From the NCBI GenBank assembly GCA_900100245.1, contig FNEU01000001.1, positions 248,001 to 312,000 on the forward strand: a DNA stretch of 64,000 nucleotides. The letters are read 5' to 3'. The stretch's first letter is position 1. Every line of letters begins with the position of its first letter. Shown here piece by piece: positions 1 through 7,380 of this stretch. The stretch comes from Lachnospiraceae bacterium G41. GTDB taxonomy: Bacteria; Bacillota; Clostridia; Lachnospirales; Lachnospiraceae. Below the pieces are notes generated by a model. The model saw only the letters and a program-made list of their open reading frames with translations. It ran no database searches and had not been told where the DNA came from. The position numbers were made by a program, and so were the translations under genes.

Positions 1-1781
1 GCCTTTACGCCCATCTTCGGGAATTCGTAAATCCTCTTTCTGATATCCATGAAACGCATTGCCATATCAAGGAAATCTGCTTCGGGATGTTCATATAAAA
101 CCCACATGATTTTGGCTGCGTCCATTGCAGAACCGCCGCCTAAAGCAATGATTGTATCAGGCTTGAATTCATTCATTAACATTGCGCCTTCTTTAGCAGA
201 AGCAAGTGTGGGATCGGGAGCAACATTCGAGAATGTCTGATGAATAATACCCATTTCATCAAGCTTGTCGGTAATGGGTTTTGTGAAGCCGTTTTCGAAA
301 AGGAATGTATCCGTAACGATGAAGGCTCTTTTCTTTCCATAGTAGTTTTTAAGTTCATCGAGAGCTACGGGAAGGCAGCCCTTCTTAATATATACTTTCT
401 GAGGTGTTCTGAACCAGAGCATATTCTCTCTCCTTTCGGCTACGGTCTTGATATTCAAAAGATGTTTAACTCCGACATTTTCGCTGACGGAGTTGCCGCC
501 CCATGAGCCGCATCCTAACGTAAGCGAAGGTGCCAGTTTAAAGTTGTAAATATCTCCGATACCGCCGTGGGAAGAAGGAGTATTGATAAGAATACGGCAG
601 GTTTTCATTCTCTCGCCGAATTCTGCTATCTTATCCTGTTCTGTAAGAGTATTTAAATATATGGAAGATGTATGTCCGTATCCGCCGTCAGCAATGAGTT
701 TTTCAGCCTTACTCAGTGCATCTTCAAAGTTCTTCGACTTATACATTGCCAGAACGGGTGAAAGCTTTTCGTGAGCAAATTCTTCCGAAAGTTCAACGCT
801 TTCGACTTCGCCGATAAGAATCTTGGTCTTTTCGGGAACATTAACCCCTGCAAGTTCTGCAATCTTAAATGCTGACTGACCTACAATCTTGGCATTTAAT
901 GCACCATTAATAAGAATGGTCTTTCTTACCTTGTCTATTTCATCGGCTTTAAGGAAGTAGCAGCCTCTGTCCTTAAATTCTTTTTTAACCTTAGCATATA
1001 TTTTAGAATCTACTATTACGGATTGTTCTGACGCACAAATCATACCGTTATCAAATGTCTTGGAGTGAATGACAGAGTTAACGGCAAGAATAATATCTGC
1101 ACTTTCATCAATAATGGCGGGTGTATTGCCTGCGCCTACGCCGAGTGCGGGCTTACCGCTCGAATAAGCAGCCTTAACCATTCCGGGACCGCCTGTTGCG
1201 AGGATGATATCCGATTCTTTCATTACGACATTGGTCATATCAAGAGAAGGAACATCAATCCATCTGATGATGCCTTCGGGTGCACCAGCTTTTACTGCAG
1301 CCTCAAGAACCACCTTTGCTGCGGCAATTGTGGAAGCCTTAGCTCTCGGATGAGGGCTGAAGATGATCGCGTTTCTTGTCTTTAAAGCAAGCAAAGCTTT
1401 AAAAATAGCCGTCGATGTGGGGTTGGTGGTAGGAATAACCGCCGCAATAACACCGATGGGTTCAGCAATTTTTTCAATTCCGAATGCCTCATCTTTTTCT
1501 ATTACTCCGCAGGTTTTGGTATCCTTATATTTATTGTAAATATACTCAGCCGCATAGTGGTTTTTAATGACTTTGTCTTCAACAACGCCCATGCCCGTCT
1601 CCTCCACTGCCATTTTGGCAAGAGGAATTCTTTCGGCATTTGCAGCCATAGCAGCTTCTTTAAAAATCTTATCGACCTTATCCTGAGAGTAAAGAGCAAA
1701 CTCTTTCTGCGCTTCTCTTAATTCTTCAAGGGCTTTTTGAAGTTTCTCAACACTGTCGATAATTTCGTATTTGTTTGCCAT
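1..1781 (-). CDS. adhE: bifunctional aldehyde-alcohol dehydrogenase, C-terminus beyond the left edge
   Basis: Reduces acetyl-CoA to acetaldehyde and then ethanol with NADH, a cytosolic fermentative electron sink. About 593 residues of a family usually near 870 are in the window. The N-terminal aldehyde dehydrogenase domain holds the catalytic Cys249 in GMICASEQ and the glycine-rich ATGGPG. The iron-dependent alcohol dehydrogenase domain begins near residue 455 and has GGGSAMDAAK before the sequence runs off the edge. The ATG is preceded by AAGGAG at good spacing. The upstream region carries a promoter and a Rex-like site, which fits repression that is lifted at high NADH. Identification is by motif and overall sequence; the missing third was not seen. 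Confidence 0.96.
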   Translation of the reverse strand, partial: MANKYEIIDSVEKLQKALEELREAQKEFALYSQDKVDKIFKEAAMAANAERIPLAKMAVEETGMGVVEDKVIKNHYAAEYIYNKYKDTKTCGVIEKDEAFGIEKIAEPIGVIAAVIPTTNPTSTAIFKALLALKTRNAIIFSPHPRAKASTIAAAKVVLEAAVKAGAPEGIIRWIDVPSLDMTNVVMKESDIILATGGPGMVKAAYSSGKPALGVGAGNTPAIIDESADIILAVNSVIHSKTFDNGMICASEQSVIVDSKIYAKVKKEFKDRGCYFLKADEIDKVRKTILINGALNAKIVGQSAFKIAELAGVNVPEKTKILIGEVESVELSEEFAHEKLSPVLAMYKSKNFEDALSKAEKLIADGGYGHTSSIYLNTLTEQDKIAEFGERMKTCRILINTPSSHGGIGDIYNFKLAPSLTLGCGSWGGNSVSENVGVKHLLNIKTVAERRENMLWFRTPQKVYIKKGCLPVALDELKNYYGKKRAFIVTDTFLFENGFTKPITDKLDEMGIIHQTFSNVAPDPTLASAKEGAMLMNEFKPDTIIALGGGSAMDAAKIMWVLYEHPEADFLDMAMRFMDIRKRIYEFPKMGVK

Positions 1782-1818
1782 TGTTAATCTCCTTTCCGTA
1801 TGTAGATTATATTCTCAT

Positions 1819-1847
1819 AAAAGATTGACATTTTTTTATCAATCTCT
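1819..1847. promoter_or_regulatory. inverted repeat in the adhE leader
   Basis: AGATTGA and TCAATCT arms about 10 nt apart lie between the predicted transcription start and the adhE ribosome binding site. It could be an operator or a 5'-UTR hairpin; nothing in the sequence decides between them. Confidence 0.35.
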
Positions 1848-1855
1848 ATGGTTCA

Positions 1856-1883
1856 AGTATAACACACTATTTTTTTATTGCAA
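1856..1883 (-). promoter_or_regulatory. adhE promoter
   Basis: Reading the minus strand, TTGCAA (1878-1883) and TATACT (1856-1861) are separated by 16 nt. This puts transcription start near 1849, about 70 nt upstream of the adhE ATG. Confidence 0.6.
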
Positions 1884-1890
1884 TAGAAAA

Positions 1891-1908
1891 TCGTTATTTT
1901 TTTAACAA
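1891..1908. promoter_or_regulatory. Rex-like operator upstream of adhE
   Basis: TCGTTAT-N4-TTAACAA matches the clostridial Rex consensus TTGTTAA-N4-TTAACAA with two mismatches in one arm. It lies just upstream of the -35. Rex is a redox-sensing repressor that releases DNA when NADH/NAD+ is high, and adhE is a common target. A better match sits in front of hydC (55316-55333). Confidence 0.5.
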
Positions 1909-1948
1909 TTTTAAAAAATTAAGTGTAAAACTAAGTTTTATAAAACAC

Positions 1949-1977
1949 TTGCATACTTTTGATTGTTTTGATATAAT
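1949..1977 (+). promoter_or_regulatory. tRNA-Trp promoter
   Basis: TTGCAT (1949-1954) and TATAAT (1972-1977) are exactly 17 nt apart, with the tRNA 5' end 19 nt after the -10. Confidence 0.8.
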
Positions 1978-1995
1978 ACACTTCGTTGACCGCTT

Positions 1996-2066
1996 AGGGG
2001 AATCATACAGTGGCAGTATCACGGTCTCCAAAACCGTTCACGGGAGTTCGAATCTCTCTTCCCCTG
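1996..2066 (+). tRNA. tRNA-Trp (anticodon CCA)
   Basis: 71 nt fold cleanly. The acceptor arms are AGGGGAA and TTCCCCT, the D stem is ATAC/GTAT, the anticodon stem is ACGGT/ACCGT with loop CTCCAAA, and the T arm is GGGAG/CTCTC around TTCGAAT. The discriminator is G and the 3' CCA is not encoded. It stands alone with its own promoter and terminator. Confidence 0.95.
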
Positions 2067-2071
2067 TAAGA

Positions 2072-2105
2072 AAAATCTCAAAGATTAATTCTTTGAGTTT
2101 TTTTT
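2072..2105 (+). terminator. intrinsic terminator after tRNA-Trp
   Basis: CTCAAAG (2077-2083) pairs with CTTTGAG (2091-2097), followed by eight T. The A-run before the stem gives it some use in the opposite direction for the minus-strand gene that ends at 2117. Confidence 0.8.
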
Positions 2106-2116
2106 ATTTCTGTCCG

Positions 2117-2575
2117 CTATTCTTTTTTAACTTTGTAAATAATAAAGCTCACAATAACTGCCAGTAATAATACTATTCCCAATATAATAAAAATGTATAT
2201 ACCAAAAATAGGCAACAAAAGAACAAACACAGGCGCAGCATGTCCCAGGGTATAAAGTGTCGGCTTAAACATAAGTTGATCCACAAGTGCGCCAATGAAA
2301 AAAAGCAGAATCATTCCGACTACAGATAAAGGAAAGTGCAGGATTAAAAGCAGAGTCGAAAAGAAGCAGAATTTCTTAGCCGGGCCGGCATATTCATACC
2401 ATACAGGCATTCTGATTCCCCTGCTTTTGTGAGAAATTTTGCTTTGCTCAATAATCTCTTCCACTGCAGCCTTTTTCATTGGATCGCTGCCAAAATACTC
2501 CAGTTCGTCATCGGAAACCGAATCTATTCCCTTAAACTCATCTTCAATTATTGTTTTCTTATCTCTTTTATCCAT
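2117..2575 (-). CDS. small membrane protein of unknown family
   Basis: 152 residues that I do not recognise. The first 65 are hydrophilic and acidic (repeated D/E, a KKAAVEEIIEQSK stretch). After residue 70 come two or three hydrophobic segments, the last ending in a short basic tail (YKVKKE). It is the last gene of the surface-polysaccharide operon, 9 nt after the GT39-like gene, so it probably acts at the membrane with that cluster. No motif points to an enzyme. Confidence 0.75.
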   Translation of the reverse strand: MDKRDKKTIIEDEFKGIDSVSDDELEYFGSDPMKKAAVEEIIEQSKISHKSRGIRMPVWYEYAGPAKKFCFFSTLLLILHFPLSVVGMILLFFIGALVDQLMFKPTLYTLGHAAPVFVLLLPIFGIYIFIILGIVLLLAVIVSFIIYKVKKE

Positions 2576-2584
2576 AGATATTTC

Positions 2585-4039
2585 TTACTTAACATTGTAT
2601 ATTCTGTAAATCGAAAAATCATAGTAAAGAAAATGAAAACCGTAGACCTTGTCATAATCGCACTCTAAGAACCAGCCGGGGTTTTTGTTGTCAAAACATA
2701 TAAGATATACATCTCCCGCAATCTTATCAAGCTGTTCTTTGGCGGTAAACGTCTCGTCATTCTCAAAAGGATTGAAATCATCCTCAAAAGCGTATATAAA
2801 AGAATAATTCTCATCGTAATAGACGCTTAAGTAGTTATTGTGAAGATCCGCATAAAGTATCGCATCATCAGGTTTGAAATTACTCTCGGCGTAAGCAAGA
2901 TAATCATCTATTCCTTTTTCGTATTCGTATCTCACCCTGTCTCTGTAAACAAGCGCTCCCGGGACAAAAGCCATCAGAAAAATAACCACATAAAGAATTT
3001 TCATCTTCATTTCGTTTAAGCCCGCAGCTATTGCAAAAAGAATAAGTGGTGCAACGCAGGATACATATCTTCCAAGGAAGCAGGGAGAGTTATTAACCGA
3101 CAGTATTATTCCTATGGCGCTTACGGCAAAAAACATGATAAATGTAAGCGATACATATTTTGTATATTTGCTCTTATATACAAGCAGGAAAATAAGCGAG
3201 ATAAATATAATCGCAAGCCACAGCCATACCTGCCAGCCCTTTTGATATGTGATAGATGAGAAGAATTCATAGAGGATATCTTTTACGAAATACATCGAAT
3301 CGTATTCGGTATTCACACCTTCGGCTTTTTTGCCAAACTGGGAAACAAGGCTGAAAAGCCAAGGAAGATAACAAAGTGATACAACTGCTGCGTTTATTAA
3401 AAACCACGTGATTTTTCTTTTACGATCTTCTTTGTTCATGATGATGGCAATTGCAAGGAAAAGATAGATAAATACCGTGCAAAGCATCGTATAGGTATGA
3501 ATGTATGTTGAGAATACAGATGCGATGAAAAACCATACCGCGTAAGATACTTTAAACTCTTTTGCAAGTTTGTATCCGAGGAAGCAAACGAACGAGAATG
3601 ATGTAATGGCCATTGCATACATTCTGGGCTCTGTATTATGTGTAAGGAATGTGGGAAGAAGTCCTGATAAAATAATCATGGTCAAGGACATTCTGAAGCC
3701 GAATTCCTTTTTAAAAGGACACGCAAGGAGCCAGAAATAAAAGCCCATAAAAACAAGCGAACAGATTTTAATACCGAAAATATGATTAAAGAAAACATGG
3801 TAAAAAATCTTCGCTATAAAATAATACAAAGGCGAATGCACGTCATTTGAGCAAAGCCTTATAATATCTCCAAACGAATGACGGACCATGGCCACGGTAT
3901 AGCCCTGGTCGTACGCAAGGTTTTTGGTCAATGCCAGCGGAAGCCATAAAAGCATTATGGCCGCTATGCACACATAAAGGATAATATTCTGTTTTTTCTC
4001 ATCATCTACGAATGATTTAAGTTTCTCTTTAAGTTTCAT
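2585..4039 (-). CDS. GT-C fold membrane glycosyltransferase (GT39/PMT-like)
   Basis: 484 residues with about ten membrane segments. The arrangement is typical of GT-C enzymes using a polyprenyl-phosphate sugar donor. An acidic residue occurs in the first extracytoplasmic loop (AYDQGYTVAMVRHS, Asp near 45), then NDVHSPLYYFI, then the TEPRMYAM motif of the PMT_2/ArnT group. The C-terminal 100 residues form a soluble outside domain rich in aromatic and acidic residues. It probably transfers a sugar to an exported polymer, lipid or protein; the acceptor cannot be read from sequence. It lies 30 nt downstream of the barnase-like gene in the same operon. Confidence 0.8.
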   Translation of the reverse strand: MKLKEKLKSFVDDEKKQNIILYVCIAAIMLLWLPLALTKNLAYDQGYTVAMVRHSFGDIIRLCSNDVHSPLYYFIAKIFYHVFFNHIFGIKICSLVFMGFYFWLLACPFKKEFGFRMSLTMIILSGLLPTFLTHNTEPRMYAMAITSFSFVCFLGYKLAKEFKVSYAVWFFIASVFSTYIHTYTMLCTVFIYLFLAIAIIMNKEDRKRKITWFLINAAVVSLCYLPWLFSLVSQFGKKAEGVNTEYDSMYFVKDILYEFFSSITYQKGWQVWLWLAIIFISLIFLLVYKSKYTKYVSLTFIMFFAVSAIGIILSVNNSPCFLGRYVSCVAPLILFAIAAGLNEMKMKILYVVIFLMAFVPGALVYRDRVRYEYEKGIDDYLAYAESNFKPDDAILYADLHNNYLSVYYDENYSFIYAFEDDFNPFENDETFTAKEQLDKIAGDVYLICFDNKNPGWFLECDYDKVYGFHFLYYDFSIYRIYNVK

Positions 4040-4069
4040 AATTTTCTGCAGTTATTATCAGGTATTTAT

Positions 4070-4735
4070 TTATTCGCTACCATACAGTAACTCGTATGTT
4101 TCATAATGATCTTCGGTATAGTATATAAGCCCGTCATTGGAAAATACAATTCTCTTTGCATTTCTTGAGCCTTTTTTATAATCTATATCGCACTCGTAAT
4201 ATACTCTTCCCTCTTTCTTCGGAAGCAGTTCTTCCCTGTTGCCGAATTTGTCTCCGCCGATACTTTTGCCCGGAGCAACCGTATTCAGATTACCTTTACT
4301 CGAATCCCAGCCCAAATCCTGAGCTTCTTTTTTAGTAATGTAATTACCCGGCAGATGGTTGTACAGATGTATATAAAGAGCTACTTCTTCTTTGGAAGTA
4401 TATTCACCGTCTTCGCTTACGGTCAAACCGGCATCTTCCTGCAGATCAGTATCATCGGAAACATCTTCAGCATTATCCTCATCCGTAACAGCTCCACCAT
4501 TATTAACAGCAGAATTTTGCTGATTGGTCATATTGATATAATCTTCGACCGGTACATGATATGCGGGATCGCTTAAATCACTTTCGCCCAGAGATACCTC
4601 GCCCGAATTTAAGTCAACTTCTAATTTCGTCCCGTCGGAATTAATAAAAGTATAGCTATCCGCATTACATCCGCCAAAGAGTAATGTCAGAACAAAAAGA
4701 AATATTAATAAAATCGGAAAACGTCTTTTTTTCAT
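4070..4735 (-). CDS. lipoprotein with a barnase-type ribonuclease domain
   Basis: 221 residues. The signal peptide ends in a lipobox (LFGGC, Cys23), so the protein should be tethered outside the membrane. Residues 24-110 are an acidic, low-complexity linker. Residues 111-220 match Bacillus barnase closely, including LPGNYITKKEA, LGWDSSKGNL, APGKSIGGDKFGNRE and DIDYKKGSRN. All barnase active-site residues are present by alignment: Lys135 (K27), Arg168 (R59), Glu181 (E73), Arg191 (R83), Arg195 (R87) and His210 (H102). A working guanyl-preferring RNase is therefore expected. No barstar-like gene (about 90 residues) is next to it. It lies between a papain-fold gene and a glycosyltransferase in a polysaccharide-export operon. 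Confidence 0.88.
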   Translation of the reverse strand: MKKRRFPILLIFLFVLTLLFGGCNADSYTFINSDGTKLEVDLNSGEVSLGESDLSDPAYHVPVEDYINMTNQQNSAVNNGGAVTDEDNAEDVSDDTDLQEDAGLTVSEDGEYTSKEEVALYIHLYNHLPGNYITKKEAQDLGWDSSKGNLNTVAPGKSIGGDKFGNREELLPKKEGRVYYECDIDYKKGSRNAKRIVFSNDGLIYYTEDHYETYELLYGSE

Positions 4736-4752
4736 ATCTAATCTCTAAAAAT

Positions 4753-5490
4753 TCAATCTTCAGTCTTTTCAGGCTTTTTTATGCCCATTACAATAATCGG
4801 TCTTGAAGTAAAACCGTTGTCGGAATTGTATTTAACCACAGCATCATAAAGAGTTTCATAGTAAATCGGTTTGCAGAACGAATTGTGTATAAAGAAGCCC
4901 TGCTCCTCTTTGGTGATGCTCATGGTATGTATCATATCCGCTATATTTTCGGTATTGTTGTAAGACATAAAAATATATGTCTCAAAATTTTTTTCCATAA
5001 AATCGATATTTTCTTTTATGATTTTTTTGCCCATAAAAGAAACATAATCGTATCCGTTCTTTTTAAAATATCTGATGATACCGGAAAAAGAAGTGCCGAA
5101 ATAACCTTTTAAAATGCTTGCATTCTTTTCAAAATAATTAAGAAGCCTCGGAAAAGTCGTTTCTTCGTTTTTTACACCAAGATTTTCCAGAGCATTGTAT
5201 ACGGAAATAACCTCGCAGCTGTTACGTGAAGCGGTAAAAGGTTTCTCTCCCATAAACATTTTCTGAAGATTCTTTCTGTATGAACCATATTTAAACATAT
5301 CCAGGTCATGCTGTCTTTCGATATAGCGTGAACCGAGTCGATCCTTATACTCTCTCCAGTTTTTCTCGTTTTCTTCAAGATGAGAATCCGCAGTCTTTTT
5401 AGAGACATGAGTCAGTTTAGAAAGAAGTTCGAGCGAATTCACACAAAGAGAGCCGGTTAAAATTTTTGTATTAAACTTAGGGCTACTCAT
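4753..5490 (-). CDS. papain-fold (C39-like) cysteine peptidase-like protein
   Basis: 245 residues from the ATG at 5490. The frame stays open further upstream, but that part lies inside the preceding gene, and 5490 gives the usual 8-nt overlap. A Cys at the head of a helix (NSCEVISVYNAL, Cys92), a His in a hydrophobic strand (DMIHTMSI, His188) and FFIHNS (Asn203) are in the order expected for a papain/C39-fold catalytic triad. There is no signal peptide or membrane segment, so it seems cytosolic. It could cleave a peptide or could be an inactive relative. Next downstream is the barnase-like lipoprotein. Confidence 0.6.
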   Translation of the reverse strand: MSSPKFNTKILTGSLCVNSLELLSKLTHVSKKTADSHLEENEKNWREYKDRLGSRYIERQHDLDMFKYGSYRKNLQKMFMGEKPFTASRNSCEVISVYNALENLGVKNEETTFPRLLNYFEKNASILKGYFGTSFSGIIRYFKKNGYDYVSFMGKKIIKENIDFMEKNFETYIFMSYNNTENIADMIHTMSITKEEQGFFIHNSFCKPIYYETLYDAVVKYNSDNGFTSRPIIVMGIKKPEKTED

Positions 5491-6295
5491 TATTCTTTTT
5501 CCACTCTTCAAATTTATCCCACGAATCAAAGAACATCGTAGTGCTCTTATACATACTGTAATCGCCGTAAACACCGACTAATTCGTAATTGTAATCTTCG
5601 AATCTGCCATCCAATGTTTTGTTGTTATTTATAACGATATAATGGACGTGCTTTCCTTCACATAAAAGTGCCAGCATCTGTACGTTTAACGTATCTTTTA
5701 CCATCTCAGAATGAATATCGTCGTTCTGGCCGTGACCAAACTGAAGCATTTCAAATCCGTAGGGCATCGTAATGTAGGTCGTGTATTGTCTCGGATACTG
5801 CAAAATCTCATCAGGGAAAACTGCTTCATACTCTCTCTCGGCCACCATCATATCGTCGCACATATCAACGACACACTGAGGTATCTGATAAGCATTCGTC
5901 GAATCAAAGAACGCAGGCGATTCATACATAAATACACCACCGATAAGAACGCAGATTACAACTATCGCAAATGCTCCGGTTCGAACGAATTTGTTTTTAA
6001 ATCTGTCCAAAATATGAAATACTGCATAGCCCGAAACTATGGATGTCGGAAGAAGCCACAAGAATCTGTAATACGTTCCCGCCTCGTCCATTTTATCCAT
6101 GAAGAAATGTGAGAAAAGAGGGAACACAAAAAGCACGAGCATTGTAACTGACAAAATAACAAGTACGGCTTTCTTTACCCTGTCTTTTTCAAATACCCAG
6201 AGGTAAATCAAAGAAAGCGCGAACATTAACATGAACGTCGTATTTCCGGAATATAATTTAATTATTTCAAATGGATTAAGTCCGCTCTCTAACAT
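5483..6295 (-). CDS. polytopic membrane protein with an extracytoplasmic domain
   Basis: 270 residues. Four or so hydrophobic segments occupy residues 15-125 (the last is FAIVVICVLIGGVFMY), followed by a soluble domain of 140 residues. The ATG has AAAGG at proper spacing. It resembles the C-terminal half of large DUF6077-type membrane proteins, and the gene immediately upstream resembles the N-terminal half, so the two may be a split version of one protein. Its role in the polysaccharide cluster is unknown; a GT-C-like function is possible. Confidence 0.65.
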   Translation of the reverse strand: MLESGLNPFEIIKLYSGNTTFMLMFALSLIYLWVFEKDRVKKAVLVILSVTMLVLFVFPLFSHFFMDKMDEAGTYYRFLWLLPTSIVSGYAVFHILDRFKNKFVRTGAFAIVVICVLIGGVFMYESPAFFDSTNAYQIPQCVVDMCDDMMVAEREYEAVFPDEILQYPRQYTTYITMPYGFEMLQFGHGQNDDIHSEMVKDTLNVQMLALLCEGKHVHYIVINNNKTLDGRFEDYNYELVGVYGDYSMYKSTTMFFDSWDKFEEWKKNNE

Positions 6296-6335
6296 AACAG
6301 TAACCTTTATAAAAACAGATTATACCAATCCGAAT

Positions 6336-7367
6336 TTAACTGAAATAAAAGTAATAAAGCAACGCAAATCCCGCCATCGGAAGAAGTGTCGGCAGAACCT
6401 TAAAAAACAAAGACATTTTTTTGACTGCGACGGCAACGCAAAAGCTTCCGACAAAGACCATAATGGAATAAAGATATATACTGGCGGGAGTCATCGCTAC
6501 AGAAGCAAATGACAGGAAAATTAAAAACACATAAAAGATATTCTTCTTTCCTTCACACTCCCCGAGCATTAAAAGAATCATAATCACAAGAGGTATGCCC
6601 AATGCAACGAACATTGATTTGCCCTGCCATGTACGCGATAAAATAAATGTCGAATCCGTAAGATACGAATGGAAATCCCAGATTGTAAGCAGGGAAACAA
6701 ATGATGCAAACAGACTTCTGTATTTATCTTTCTCTTTAGTGAAAAGTAAGATAGCGATATTGTAAATAACCGCATTGTGAAGACAAAGATAAAAACTTCC
6801 GAGAATCCTGTGAGCAAGAATTGCAGGATGAACGAAAGTCACTTTGGAAAGATATGCTATAAATAAAGGATTCGAGGCAAGAAGGTGCCTTAAATACGAT
6901 TTGCTTGTAATTGTAAAGCCCGTGTAATAATCGACTTTATAGAACACATCATTGGTCAGAGTCGTAAGTGCATTGCCGATTACAAAAGCATCGTCTCCGT
7001 CATTAACGCCCTGGAGATTGCGCATTACAATCATGTAAACGGTAAATAAAACAAATACGATGAACCCCAAATCAAATTTGGGAAGTTTGATTTTTTTTAT
7101 GGTCATAAAATTAGTGATAAGCGATAAAACCGCAAGGAAAATAAGGACTGTGGAAGCACACCAAGTCAGTTCCGTGAGTGTCCTGTGGAGTCTGTAAAAC
7201 GCAAGGAATAAAACCTGAAAGGTGGCCAGTTCCATTATAAAGCCGCCTGTCAGAATATTACCGATTGTATTGTGTTTTTCATCAAAAAATCTTGTAAATG
7301 CCAGTCCCATGCTAAAAGGAATTACAAGCAGATACAGGATAATCTGAAGTATGCTTAATATAATCAT
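6336..7367 (-). CDS. polytopic membrane protein, DUF6077-like
   Basis: 343 residues with about nine membrane segments. The stretches GVNDGDDAFVIGNALTT, YLRHLLASNP and SRTWQGKSMFVALG look like the DUF6077 family of Lachnospiraceae surface clusters (recalled, not searched). I placed the start at 7367 (MIILSILQ) because the earlier in-frame ATG at 7409 overlaps the preceding gene by 29 nt and 7367 has a GAAGAG upstream. A 40-nt gap with a fresh ribosome binding site separates it from the partner gene ending at 5483. Confidence 0.65.
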   Translation of the reverse strand: MIILSILQIILYLLVIPFSMGLAFTRFFDEKHNTIGNILTGGFIMELATFQVLFLAFYRLHRTLTELTWCASTVLIFLAVLSLITNFMTIKKIKLPKFDLGFIVFVLFTVYMIVMRNLQGVNDGDDAFVIGNALTTLTNDVFYKVDYYTGFTITSKSYLRHLLASNPLFIAYLSKVTFVHPAILAHRILGSFYLCLHNAVIYNIAILLFTKEKDKYRSLFASFVSLLTIWDFHSYLTDSTFILSRTWQGKSMFVALGIPLVIMILLMLGECEGKKNIFYVFLIFLSFASVAMTPASIYLYSIMVFVGSFCVAVAVKKMSLFFKVLPTLLPMAGFALLYYFYFS

Positions 7368-7380
7368 AACGCAGACTCTT

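Noticed and set aside
5491-5574. Longer N-terminus of the papain-fold protein
   Set aside because: These codons lie inside the preceding gene; the ATG at 5490 gives a normal short overlap.
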